From GCA-2737725 sp965229355 (GTDB taxonomy: Bacteria > Pseudomonadota > Alphaproteobacteria > Rhodospirillales > Rhodospirillaceae), in contig OZ245869.1 of assembly GCA_965229355.1 (NCBI GenBank), positions 434,001-498,000 of the forward strand: a stretch of 64,000 nt of DNA, written 5' to 3'. Below the pieces are notes generated by a model. It did not search any database and had not been told where the DNA came from. It saw nothing but the letters and a program-made list of their open reading frames with translations. The translations under genes and the position numbers were made by a program. Shown here piece by piece: positions 1-8,482 of the stretch. Every line of letters begins with the position of its first letter. Position 1 is the first letter of the stretch.

Positions 1-100
1 CATGTACGAGTCTGCCAACCTTGTGTCGTACTCAAGCCGCATCAAGAACTTCAGATCAGACTTTGGCTTCTTACGTTACGAGCTTATGCAGATCGACTGA
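1..100 (+). CDS. C-terminal end of a family-5 solute-binding protein (partial)
   Basis: Only the last 32 residues are inside the window, read in frame from base 2 to the TGA at 98-100. They begin MYESANLVSYSSRIKNFRSD and align along their length with the C-terminus of the solute-binding protein encoded at 857-2371 (LYESVSFIGLGARVKSFRAD). The gene is therefore a paralogue of that protein, and so of the one at 5481-7025: a periplasmic substrate receptor of a peptide/nickel-type ABC transporter. The ATG at base 2 is just an internal Met. The gene reads towards the methyltransferase 14 bases downstream. Upstream sequence is missing, so its neighbours and substrate are unknown. Confidence 0.7.
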   Translation, partial: MYESANLVSYSSRIKNFRSDFGFLRYELMQID

Positions 101-114
101 CAATCACATTCTTC

Positions 115-855
115 ATGGAGCGTCACATGCCCGCGTTGCCAGCCACACACATGCCGGGGGCCATTCCGACCCTGAATAGCCGTGGCTTTATGCTGGAGGC
201 GCTGGACGATTACGCTAAGGATTTTGTTGAGTTCGCCGCTAAGTCTGCGACGGAAGTGCTGGATGTCGGATGCGCGTATGGCGTTGCAACTCTGGCCGCC
301 TTAGATCGCGGTGCCAAAGTATGCGCTTGCGATATGGAACCTCAGCATTTGAACATTCTGACTGAGCGCGCAAAGCCTGAACAAAAAAGCGCGCTGAGAA
401 CTGTTGTTGGCGTATTGCCCGACGTAAAATTTGGCAAAGAATCATTCAATGCCGTCTTAGCGTCACGCGTGATTCACTTTCTGACGGGCGATGATATCCG
501 TATCACGTTGAAATCGATGTACGATTGGCTGATGCCAGGCGGGCATTTATTCCTGGTGGTCGATACACCGTATATGCCGGGTTGGGACTCGATTGTCCCT
601 GGCTACGAAGCCAAAAAGGCAGCTGGTGAATTGTGGCCAGGTTTTATCCCAGACTTTAGTTCGGTGCGTAAACCAGACCCAAGCGCCCCACCTGCGCCGG
701 AATTTCTAAATACGCTGGACCCAGATATTCTGGCGCGTGAATGCACTCACGCCGGCTTTGAGGTAAAGCGGTCATCATATTTTGGGTTACAGCGGTTGGG
801 CAAAGACTCGAATGGTCGCGAGCACGCTGGCTGCGTGGCTGTGAAACCGAAATAA
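115..855 (+). CDS. class I SAM-dependent methyltransferase
   Basis: A 246-residue soluble protein with a Rossmann-type methyltransferase core. Motif I is EVLDVGCAYGVATLAAL at about residues 47-63, followed by an acidic residue at the end of strand 2 (CACDMEPQHL) and a post-I region ending in NAVLASRVIHFL. This is the layout of Methyltransf_11/25 small-molecule methylases; the acceptor cannot be told. ATG at 115 gives the full frame, and an ATG four codons later is an alternative. It follows the solute-binding protein scrap by 14 bases, so it may be co-transcribed with it. It converges on the next gene with only one base between the stops. Confidence 0.8.
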   Translation: MERHMPALPATHMPGAIPTLNSRGFMLEALDDYAKDFVEFAAKSATEVLDVGCAYGVATLAALDRGAKVCACDMEPQHLNILTERAKPEQKSALRTVVGVLPDVKFGKESFNAVLASRVIHFLTGDDIRITLKSMYDWLMPGGHLFLVVDTPYMPGWDSIVPGYEAKKAAGELWPGFIPDFSSVRKPDPSAPPAPEFLNTLDPDILARECTHAGFEVKRSSYFGLQRLGKDSNGREHAGCVAVKPK

Positions 856-856
856 C

Positions 857-2371
857 TTATTTGGCGGATTTAAGCTCAAGCGATTCAAAGCGAATGAAGC
901 CGTAGTCGGCACGGAACGACTTCACGCGCGCGCCCAAGCCAATAAACGAAACCGACTCGTATAAAAACAAGGCCTGCGCGGTGTCATGCGAACGCTTCAT
1001 GATATCAGCTGTCATAGCGCTGCGCTTTTCAAGATCAGGCTCGGCGACAGCCGCATTGATCATGTTGCTTGCTGTTTGATCGCAATACCAAGACGCCACC
1101 CAGCCACACGAATGGAACTGCATCGCATAAAGCGGATCCGAAGTGGGTGAGAAGAACGGCCATGCAAACGCTGCGCCGGACCACGCACCAGTCTGCGTTC
1201 TTTCTTGGAAGGCAATTTGCGGCAACTGCCGCACCGTCATTGTGATTCCGACTTTTCGCAAATCGGCAGCAATCGCCTGAAACACCGAGATATAAAGCAC
1301 TTTCGAGGCTGGCATTTCCATATCGAACGCAAAGCCCTTAGGATAACCCGCTTCCGCCAGCAGTGCTTTGGCTTTCACGGGATCATACGGCGTTGAGGCA
1401 ACAGTTTTGTTAAAACCAATCATCCCCCGCGTCGCAGGTTGGTCGGCCACTACGGTTTGTCCCGCCAACAACTCATCGACAATTTGCTTGCGGTTCACCG
1501 CCATTAACAATGCTTTGCGCACGCGTTCATCGCGGAATGGCGTTTCTTTTGTTGTATTTAAGATCAGCGCAACAACAGCAGGAATACGATCCACAAAAAT
1601 CGCGCCACCTGCATCTTTTAAGGCATCGAACTCATCGGGCGAAAGTGCGTTAAGAGCAACGTCCACGTCGCCAATTTGCAACGCTGACAAGCGTGCCGTC
1701 GCATCAGTGCTAATCACATAATCTAGCGCATCTGTTGACGCTTTGCGCCAGGAACTCGCCGATGCCGACATTTTCACGCGATCAGCACGCGGGGTTACGA
1801 TTTTATAAGGGCCCGTTCCAATTGGGTTGGCTGCGTATCCTTCAGGCCCTAACTGCGCCCAAAGCTTGGGTTCAACAGCCCGCAAAATGGAAAGTCTGCG
1901 CGGTAGCAAAGGATCGGGCTTATTGAGATGAAACTCGATCACATGATCTGAGACCACCTTCACCGTCGCGATATTGGTGAGATCGCGCGCGACCGGTTCA
2001 ATTTTGCCGCGTTCAGTTTTGAAATACGCGATGGCCGCAGCAATAGAAGACGCATCGAACCTTGTGCCGTTGGAGAACGTCACGCCTTCCCGCAGTGTAA
2101 ATTCCCACACTGTAGGAGAAACTGTGCGCCAAGACGTCGCAAGCCAGGGCAGCAATTCGCCGTCGGTGGTGACAAGCGTCAGTGGATCATAAAACGCTGA
2201 CCAATAACCCAGATCGACAATAGACGTGGAACTGAACGGATTGTTGGAGCGCGGCAGAACCTCCACCGCAACGGTCAACTTCGATTCTGCGAATGCAGGC
2301 CAAGCGCAGCTAGCCCATGCCATAACTGCACAGGCAGCCACACTTAATATCTTTGTTGACCCCACACGCAT
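857..2371 (-). CDS. periplasmic solute-binding protein, family 5 (peptide/nickel ABC type)
   Basis: A 504-residue protein with an N-terminal Sec signal (cleavage likely after AFA, residue 28) and the SBP_bac_5 fold: WSAFYDPLTLV near residue 60, LATSWRTVSPTVWEFTLREG near 77-96, and a late segment (VRKALLMAVNRKQIVDELL) typical of oligopeptide and dipeptide receptors. It should deliver a small organic or peptide-like solute to an ABC permease, but no permease or ATPase gene is in the window. It is the last gene of a leftward unit with the nitrilase-like gene (34-base gap) and the amidohydrolase, so the ligand may be an amide or related compound. It is clearly paralogous to the products at 1-100 and 5481-7025. 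Confidence 0.88.
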   Translation of the reverse strand: MRVGSTKILSVAACAVMAWASCAWPAFAESKLTVAVEVLPRSNNPFSSTSIVDLGYWSAFYDPLTLVTTDGELLPWLATSWRTVSPTVWEFTLREGVTFSNGTRFDASSIAAAIAYFKTERGKIEPVARDLTNIATVKVVSDHVIEFHLNKPDPLLPRRLSILRAVEPKLWAQLGPEGYAANPIGTGPYKIVTPRADRVKMSASASSWRKASTDALDYVISTDATARLSALQIGDVDVALNALSPDEFDALKDAGGAIFVDRIPAVVALILNTTKETPFRDERVRKALLMAVNRKQIVDELLAGQTVVADQPATRGMIGFNKTVASTPYDPVKAKALLAEAGYPKGFAFDMEMPASKVLYISVFQAIAADLRKVGITMTVRQLPQIAFQERTQTGAWSGAAFAWPFFSPTSDPLYAMQFHSCGWVASWYCDQTASNMINAAVAEPDLEKRSAMTADIMKRSHDTAQALFLYESVSFIGLGARVKSFRADYGFIRFESLELKSAK

Positions 2372-2405
2372 TCTCGACGCTTAAAGCTCCGCAGAGTTCG
2401 TCGCG

Positions 2406-3431
2406 TTAGCCTTTGTAAAGTTTGGTGTAGAGATTCCAGGCTGGCACGGTGTTGCGGCCATACTTTTTCTTGGCTTCGGCAATGGCACCAATGTTGATTT
2501 CAGCAATGGCGAAACCTTCATCCTGCCCACCCTTTTGCGCCAACACTTTGCCGGTTGGCCCAATGATTGTGGATGCACCACCTTGCCATTTGCCTTGCGG
2601 ATTATCGGCATACAGTGTGCGCGAGGTCGCGCCTGTAATAAGATAAACGTGCGTTTGGAACGCAATGGCTTGCTTAATGGCCATCCACGGCGTTTCTTCA
2701 TTCTCTAGGCTGACGTGGAGAATGATTTCGGCACCCTTCGCCGCCACAAGGCGCGAGACTTCCAGCACTTCTGCTTCGCCTTCAACGTAGCAGGCCAAAT
2801 TGCCAATCGGCGTTTTTACGACCGGCAAAATGGAATCAGGCCCGAAGATTTTGGTGTATTCGTCTGCGATGTCGCGCAGGTAGCTCACTTCAGGCGCGCT
2901 TTGCGCTTGAGACTTGGGCGAGCGCAGCACCAAACCCTCAGGCCCCATCACAACGCCGGTATGGAAAAACTTGCCCGGCATTTGCGGCACCATTTCTTGC
3001 GTGCTGGTCGCCACATAGCAGTTGTGACGGCGGCAGGCTTCAATGACGGGCGCAAAAACGCCTTTGTCCATCGGCTTTGAAACGAGGTCCACGGCAACGG
3101 CCGACATCGGCACGCCCGAGACTGAACGCTGCGCCGAGGTGAGTTGCAGCACTGGGAAGTTGACAATGCGCGGCTTGGCCGTGGCATTGGCTTTCATCAC
3201 ACCTTCAATGGCATCCACCATCGAGGTTAGATTTTTCTTACGCGTGTTTTCCAATTCACCTGCGCTGGGCGGTACGTTCACCGGCACGCGCATCACAGCG
3301 GCTGAGAACTTGAGATCGCCAGAACTACTGGCGACCGGTGTTGGCTGCTGCGCAACGGCGCTTTGGCTGACACCCGACACAGTGGCTGCGGCAACGACAG
3401 GCAATCCGGCAAGTAATGTCCGACGGTCCAT
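2406..3431 (-). CDS. exported carbon-nitrogen hydrolase (nitrilase superfamily), atypical triad
   Basis: A 341-residue member of the nitrilase/amidase superfamily. The N-terminus MDRRTLLAGLPVVAAATVSG looks like a Tat signal (RR followed by a hydrophobic stretch and AVAQQ), so it is probably exported folded. The nucleophile region is recognisable: IGNLACYVEGEAEVLEVSRL corresponds to the family Cys elbow, followed by KGAEIILH. A Lys in GLVLRSPKSQ fits the second triad residue. The first triad residue, normally Glu in an FPE motif, is not found: the matching place reads RIVNFPVLQLTSAQ. Activity as a standard amidase is therefore uncertain. A good Shine-Dalgarno (GGGGAGGG) precedes the ATG. It lies between an amidohydrolase and a solute-binding protein on one strand. 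Confidence 0.8.
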   Translation of the reverse strand: MDRRTLLAGLPVVAAATVSGVSQSAVAQQPTPVASSSGDLKFSAAVMRVPVNVPPSAGELENTRKKNLTSMVDAIEGVMKANATAKPRIVNFPVLQLTSAQRSVSGVPMSAVAVDLVSKPMDKGVFAPVIEACRRHNCYVATSTQEMVPQMPGKFFHTGVVMGPEGLVLRSPKSQAQSAPEVSYLRDIADEYTKIFGPDSILPVVKTPIGNLACYVEGEAEVLEVSRLVAAKGAEIILHVSLENEETPWMAIKQAIAFQTHVYLITGATSRTLYADNPQGKWQGGASTIIGPTGKVLAQKGGQDEGFAIAEINIGAIAEAKKKYGRNTVPAWNLYTKLYKG

Positions 3432-3475
3432 AAGTCCCTCCCCTTATATGATGCGCGTCTAAATCAGATCATACG

Positions 3476-4525
3476 CTAGATAGCATAAAAACGTTTCGGG
3501 TTATCGGTCACAATCCTGCGCGTCAAATCAGCGGACAAATCCGGGCGGGCGCGCAAAAGACGTGGCGCTTCCAGCTCGGTTGATGTATCGGCGTGGCCAT
3601 AGTCGGTCCCGATCAAGAGATTGTCATACCCCGTCACTTTAGCGACGTGAGCAATCTCTTCGTCTGCTTCACATGTCACATAGAAGCGGTTATCGGCAAA
3701 CAGCGTATCAAAGCCGTCTTTCAATCCGTAGTGGCGCAACATTTTGCGGCAGCGATGAACCGCGAATGGCACCCATTCTGACGCTGCTTCAATAAAGCCA
3801 ATGCGCAGCTTCGGGAATTTCGCGGGCACGTCGCTTAGCATCAAAGCGGAGAATGCAATGAACGTCGGCATGGAATTGCCCAGCACGTTGCGGAAACCGC
3901 TGCGTGCGTTTTCAATATTGGCATAGCTACCACTGCCGTTACCGATATGAATGCAAATCGGCATATCCAAATCGCACGCTTTGGCAAAAATCGGTTCGAA
4001 GTCGGCATTGTCGAGCGTACGATCGCCTTCATAGCCACGCAACTGCACACCGCATGCGCCATTCGCACGGCCGAATTCCAACTCTTCCATCGACGCAGAC
4101 ATATCGCGCGGTACCGGCAGCACAACCCAACGCAAGCGGCCACCACTATCCGCGCAGATTGATGCCATCCAGCGATTGTAAGCCCGCACAGCCGCGCGCT
4201 CGGCTTCCATGCTTTTCGTGCACAGGTTCAAGAACAAGCTGGGATAAATAACCTGCACGTCATGGCCGTACTTATCCATATCGGCGATGCGCGCTTTTGT
4301 GTCGGCCAAATTGCGCGTGCCTTCGGGGTACACCTTGCTGGGCTGGCCGCCACGGCCATAAATTTTGCCATCGATCAGCCAGAAGCGCGTGCTACCCGAC
4401 GAATACGCCGCATGGCTGACTTCGTTAGACGTGATCGTGATGGGTTTATATTTTGCGTCCGCCTTCGAGACAAATTTCCAAATATCTTCGTCTTCAACAA
4501 CGTGGGTGTCGGAGTCGATAATCAT
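3476..4525 (-). CDS. amidohydrolase family 2 (ACMSD-like metal-dependent hydrolase)
   Basis: A 349-residue TIM-barrel metallohydrolase or decarboxylase. It opens with MIIDSDTHVVED, where the DxH pair corresponds to the first metal-binding motif of the family. A His follows in PICIHIGNGSG, then IGFIEAASEWVPF, and a late metal-binding Asp in GTDYGHADT. Such enzymes hydrolyse amides or esters or decarboxylate aromatic and unsaturated acids. I place the start at ATG 4525 because AAGGA lies 8 bases upstream; the frame stays open to 4615 but that extension has no family likeness. It heads the leftward unit with the nitrilase-like gene and solute-binding protein and diverges from the IclR gene, the likely local regulator. 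Confidence 0.85.
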   Translation of the reverse strand: MIIDSDTHVVEDEDIWKFVSKADAKYKPITITSNEVSHAAYSSGSTRFWLIDGKIYGRGGQPSKVYPEGTRNLADTKARIADMDKYGHDVQVIYPSLFLNLCTKSMEAERAAVRAYNRWMASICADSGGRLRWVVLPVPRDMSASMEELEFGRANGACGVQLRGYEGDRTLDNADFEPIFAKACDLDMPICIHIGNGSGSYANIENARSGFRNVLGNSMPTFIAFSALMLSDVPAKFPKLRIGFIEAASEWVPFAVHRCRKMLRHYGLKDGFDTLFADNRFYVTCEADEEIAHVAKVTGYDNLLIGTDYGHADTSTELEAPRLLRARPDLSADLTRRIVTDNPKRFYAI

Positions 4526-4719
4526 GGCGTGCATCCTTGCGCGGATTGTGGTGGGATATGCGCATATGATCTCTCGAGCATACGGCCTTGATATACTGGG
4601 TTTTTCGTTAAGCACGGCATCCGAACACCCCGGAAGCTGGCATTGTCGGGGCCTGTAATACCGCAGTATTTTAAGTACTTAGCGCGCCCCGAAGGCGATT
4701 CCCGTCAGGACATTTGAAG
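4526..4719. promoter_or_regulatory. divergent promoter region of the amidohydrolase and IclR genes
   Basis: This 194-base gap separates two divergent units. It contains a perfect 12-base palindrome ATATGCGCATAT (4556-4567), an inverted repeat AATAC-CGCA-GTATT (4657-4670) and the small palindrome AAGTACTT (4673-4680). Any of these could be the binding site of the adjacent IclR-type regulator; the sequence alone does not decide which. Confidence 0.45.
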
Positions 4720-5478
4720 ATGCAGGCCGGTGATAAAGTTCGCTCCCTGATCCGGGGCCTGGAAATACTGGAAGCCATCAATCGGCACAACGGCGCGAAC
4801 CTGAATCAAGTCGCGCAGGAAACAAAACTCAGCCGCGGCACCACATACCGCATGCTGGAATCCCTGTGTGACGCAGGCTACCTAGAGCGTCGCACCAATT
4901 CTAACGGCTACTGGCTTTCAACGCGCATCCCCAGCTTAAGTTCTGGCTATCGCAGTGATGCGTGGGTGTCACAAATTGCCGAGCCTGCGTTGGAGAAAAT
5001 TACACGCGAATTTTCTTGGCCCTGCTCGCTGCTAATTCCGACTGATTTGCGCATGATTTGCCTAGCGCATACCGAACACTTATCGCCCGTCACATTCAAA
5101 CGCCGCCGCATTGGGTTGGCCATGTCGATGTTTACGACCGCATCAGGCCTGACTTATCTGGCGTTTGCATCGCCCGAAGCCCAAACCAGTTTGATGAGCA
5201 GCGCGCCAGCATCGGCAAAAAAAGCGTCCCTTGGGAATTTAAAGAGCACACTCAGTCAAATTCAGAAACGTGGTTATCACATTGTCGATTCTGCGGATCG
5301 CGGCTCGTCGCTGTCTGTACCGATCATCGTGAAAGACAGCGCCTTTGGGTCGCTGTCACTGCGCTTCTTCACCTCCGCCATGAGCCACACCATGGCGGTG
5401 AACCAGTATTTAGCAACATTACGCCAAACCGCACGCGACCTTGGCAAAGCACTCAGTTCGTTTCAGGACCCGGTTTAG
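4720..5478 (+). CDS. IclR family transcriptional regulator
   Basis: A 252-residue regulator with an N-terminal winged helix-turn-helix (SLIRGLEILEAINRHNGANL and LSRGTTYRMLESLCDAGYLE, about residues 7-60) and a C-terminal IclR effector-binding domain ending in SLSLRFFTSAMS. ATG at 4720 is preferred because AGGA sits 9 bases upstream; a TTG six bases earlier is too close to that ribosome site. It diverges from the amidohydrolase unit and is followed after 2 bases by a solute-binding protein, so it probably controls both directions in response to the imported substrate or a breakdown product. IclR proteins often govern aromatic or organic acid catabolism; the effector here is unknown. Confidence 0.88.
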   Translation: MQAGDKVRSLIRGLEILEAINRHNGANLNQVAQETKLSRGTTYRMLESLCDAGYLERRTNSNGYWLSTRIPSLSSGYRSDAWVSQIAEPALEKITREFSWPCSLLIPTDLRMICLAHTEHLSPVTFKRRRIGLAMSMFTTASGLTYLAFASPEAQTSLMSSAPASAKKASLGNLKSTLSQIQKRGYHIVDSADRGSSLSVPIIVKDSAFGSLSLRFFTSAMSHTMAVNQYLATLRQTARDLGKALSSFQDPV

Positions 5479-5480
5479 TC

Positions 5481-7025
5481 ATGACACACAGACCTTTCAT
5501 CCGCACTATCAGCCTTGCCCTTGCCTGCATCACGCTGCTGATTGCAGGCCAAGCGAATGCAGTAACATTGCGCGTCGCGCGCAATCAAATTCCACCCAGT
5601 TTGGGCAATCCCTACACATCGGGCGGACAGCCGGGTGCGGCGATTTGGTCTGCATTGTTTGATGCGCTAACCGTTGTGGAACAGAACGGCGATCTGTCGC
5701 CCGGCCTTGCAACGAAGTGGGAACTGGTGAGCCCCAAACTGTGGCGCTTTCACTTACGGCCAGATGTGGTGTTCCACGATGGCCAGCCATTTACGGCGTC
5801 TAGCGTGGTCGACAACATCCGCGCGCTTCAAACAGAAACTGGCAAGCGCCTGTACATGGCTGCCGAAGTTGCAGGCATCAGCAAAGTCACCGCCGTATCG
5901 CCGTTGGTTGTCGAGATTGAAACCAGCAAGCCCGATGCGATTTTGCCAAAGCGCCTTGCGATCATCATGATGGTAGAGCCCAACGCCTGGGCGAAGGACG
6001 AAGCTGCATTTGCGTTAAAGCCCATCGGCACCGGCCCATGGCAATTGGTGGACTGGGGCCGCACCACTGGCCGCAGTATTTTCACCGCCAATAAAAAGTC
6101 ATGGCGCGCGCCAAAGCAATTGGACCGGTTGGAAATCGTCATCTTGCCTGAATCAACAACACGGCTGAGCGCGCTGCTCACCGGCGAAGTTGATGTGGCT
6201 GAAGCGTTTACACCCGATGACTTGGGTGAGTTAGAGGGCCAGCCACTGAAGTCGGTGATGCAAGAAGGCACGCAAGTGATGGCCATTGCGTTCCGAAATA
6301 CAGGTCGTGAAAAAACACCCCTGAATGATCAGCGCGTGCGCCAAGCGCTGAACTACGCTGTCAACCGGGCCGAGATTGTTGAGACGATCTTGCACGGTAA
6401 ATCAAAAGTCGCATCGCAAGGGTGTACAGCCTTGGTGTTCGGCTGCAATCCCAACTTAACACCCTACCCTTACGATCCGGCTAAAGCCAAAGCACTGCTG
6501 GCGGAAGCAGGCTACGCCAAGGGCTTCAATTTGAAAGTTGAAGTGCTGACGGGCTTTGGCTTGTCTGATCAGTTGATTTATCAGCGTATGGCCGAGCAGT
6601 TGGCACAAGTTGGCGTGAAGATGACGATTGAAACACCGTCATACGCCACATGGCTGCGCAAATACTGCAAATACTTAAGCGGCGATTGGGGCAACACAGA
6701 TGCCTTCTCGCTGTTTTGGGATAACAGCAGCTACCGGGATGTCATTCGCGCGGTGAAATACTATTCGTGCGATAAGCCGAACGCATTTTTCTGCGATCAA
6801 GCAATTATGGCACAGATCAACGCCAGCGACGTGATTATGGACACAGCCAAGCGCCGCGAAGCGCTGCACGGGATCATGGCGCAGCTGAAGGATTTGGCGC
6901 CGAGTTTGTGGATGGTGGAAATTCCGTATCACTACGCCATGACAAACGACATCGACCATTTTGCGACACGGACGTTAGGTGTGTCTTACGAAGACATCAC
7001 CTTTGCGCCCGGTAAACGTAAATAA
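5481..7025 (+). CDS. periplasmic solute-binding protein, family 5
   Basis: A 514-residue receptor with a Sec signal (cleavage likely after ANA, residue 27) and SBP_bac_5 landmarks: IWSALFDALTVVEQNGDLSP, LATKWELVSPKLWRFHLRPD and VRQALNYAVNRAEIVETILH. The mature N-terminal part is visibly homologous to the protein encoded at 857-2371. The frame stays open upstream to 5058 inside the IclR gene, but the ATG at 5481, directly followed by a signal peptide and 2 bases after the IclR stop, is the real start. It is co-directional with an FAD dehydrogenase and an exported hydrolase. No ABC permease is nearby, so it either serves one encoded elsewhere or works as an orphan receptor. Confidence 0.88.
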   Translation: MTHRPFIRTISLALACITLLIAGQANAVTLRVARNQIPPSLGNPYTSGGQPGAAIWSALFDALTVVEQNGDLSPGLATKWELVSPKLWRFHLRPDVVFHDGQPFTASSVVDNIRALQTETGKRLYMAAEVAGISKVTAVSPLVVEIETSKPDAILPKRLAIIMMVEPNAWAKDEAAFALKPIGTGPWQLVDWGRTTGRSIFTANKKSWRAPKQLDRLEIVILPESTTRLSALLTGEVDVAEAFTPDDLGELEGQPLKSVMQEGTQVMAIAFRNTGREKTPLNDQRVRQALNYAVNRAEIVETILHGKSKVASQGCTALVFGCNPNLTPYPYDPAKAKALLAEAGYAKGFNLKVEVLTGFGLSDQLIYQRMAEQLAQVGVKMTIETPSYATWLRKYCKYLSGDWGNTDAFSLFWDNSSYRDVIRAVKYYSCDKPNAFFCDQAIMAQINASDVIMDTAKRREALHGIMAQLKDLAPSLWMVEIPYHYAMTNDIDHFATRTLGVSYEDITFAPGKRK

Positions 7026-7042
7026 TTTCTAGGATTATTGTT

Positions 7043-8470
7043 ATGACCACGAATACAACGCCCATTTGGGATCTCATTATTATGGGCGCAGGCACCACTG
7101 GCCTGATGGCTGCGATCTTTGCTGCAAAGCGTGGCGGCAAGGTTCTGCTGTTAGAAGCATCGCCCGAGTTGGGCGGCACATTGTTGGTGGCGCATGGCCA
7201 AGTCAGTGCCGCTGGCACCAAGCTGCAAGCGCAAAAAGGCATTAAAGATTCTGCACAACAGCACTACGACGAAGCCTTGCAGATCAGCAAAGGGACTATC
7301 GATAAAGACTTGGCCCGCTTGGCCATCTTCAATGCGGCCGACATGTTCGATTGGCTGATGGACCAGGGCTTCGATATTCGCCCGGACTGCCCGGTGATGT
7401 CTGAAGCGCATGAACCCTACCTTGTACCACGCTATTACTGGGGCAAGGACATGGGTAAGTCAGTGGTGAAGGTGCTGGCGAAAGCGGTACAGGACGAAAT
7501 TGATGCAGGCCACATCACGCTCAAGACCAACACACGTGTGACCGCCCTTATTCAAGATGATGATGGAACTGTTCGCGGCGTAAAAACCGAGAGCACAACT
7601 GGCGCGCAAGAGTCGGTTACCGGCAAAAATGTTTTGCTGGCCTCGGGCGGATATGCCGCGAATCCGGCGTACTTCAAAGAACTGTGCGGCATTCCTCTGT
7701 TTGCCAAAGCGGCTTACAGTTTCAATCAGGGCGCAGGATTGCAATTGGGCGTCGCGGCTGGCGGCTACGTACGTGGCCGTGAAAATTATTTATGTAATTT
7801 CGGTTGGCTTCTGCAGGATGATAAGTTCCCGAGCCCTATTACTGGCCGTGCGAACACATACCCCGCTAACCGCCCACCATCAGAAATATATGTGAACGCA
7901 AACGCAAAGCGTTTCATTCGTGAAGATGAACCCAGCGTTGATGTGCGCGAACATGCGTTAGTCGAACAACCGGACTTACGGTATTGGATTGTGTTCGATC
8001 AGCCGATTTTTGATAGCACTACGCCGATTGTCTTTAACTGGACAAAAGCGGATATGGAAAAGGCGTTTGAGACTCATGCCATGTTTTACAAGGCCGAAAC
8101 GCTAGACGAATTAGCGCAGAAAACTGGCCTTGATGCGCGTGCGCTCAAACAAACCATCGCCGATTACAACGCCGCCGTCGAAACAGGTAATGATGCGTTA
8201 GGTCGCAAGCATCTGCCGACAAAAATTGATACAGGGCCTTTCTATGCCATCCGCAAACAAGGTGCGTCGGTAACCTCCACCGTCGGGCTTGCGGTCGATG
8301 ATCGGTTGCGCGTCATTCGCGCAGATACGACACCAATTCCAAACCTGTATGCCGCTGGAGAAATTTTGGGAGGCGGCCAACTCCAAGGCAATGCCTTCGT
8401 GGGCGGCATGATGGCGATGCCATCACTCGTGTTTGGAAAATTGTTAGGCGAACGCATTATCCCCTTCTAA
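7043..8470 (+). CDS. FAD-dependent dehydrogenase (fumarate reductase/3-ketosteroid dehydrogenase flavoprotein fold)
   Basis: A 475-residue flavoprotein of the FAD_binding_2 family. The dinucleotide-binding motif is LIIMGAGTTGLMAAIFAAKR (about residues 10-29) ending in an acidic strand (LLLEA). The C-terminus has the family's second FAD contact, NLYAAGEILGGGQLQGNAFV. No signal peptide, so cytoplasmic. Members reduce activated C=C bonds or dehydrogenate ketosteroid-like or tricarballylate-like substrates; the family does not identify the substrate here. It lies 17 bases after a solute-binding protein and 12 bases before an exported alpha/beta hydrolase, apparently in one transcript headed by the IclR gene. 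Confidence 0.85.
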   Translation: MTTNTTPIWDLIIMGAGTTGLMAAIFAAKRGGKVLLLEASPELGGTLLVAHGQVSAAGTKLQAQKGIKDSAQQHYDEALQISKGTIDKDLARLAIFNAADMFDWLMDQGFDIRPDCPVMSEAHEPYLVPRYYWGKDMGKSVVKVLAKAVQDEIDAGHITLKTNTRVTALIQDDDGTVRGVKTESTTGAQESVTGKNVLLASGGYAANPAYFKELCGIPLFAKAAYSFNQGAGLQLGVAAGGYVRGRENYLCNFGWLLQDDKFPSPITGRANTYPANRPPSEIYVNANAKRFIREDEPSVDVREHALVEQPDLRYWIVFDQPIFDSTTPIVFNWTKADMEKAFETHAMFYKAETLDELAQKTGLDARALKQTIADYNAAVETGNDALGRKHLPTKIDTGPFYAIRKQGASVTSTVGLAVDDRLRVIRADTTPIPNLYAAGEILGGGQLQGNAFVGGMMAMPSLVFGKLLGERIIPF

Positions 8471-8482
8471 AGGACAACACCT

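Noticed and set aside
5058..5480. Upstream extension of the solute-binding protein frame into the IclR gene
   Set aside because: The signal peptide at 5481 directly after the IclR stop fixes the real start; the extension is low-complexity and unlike the family.
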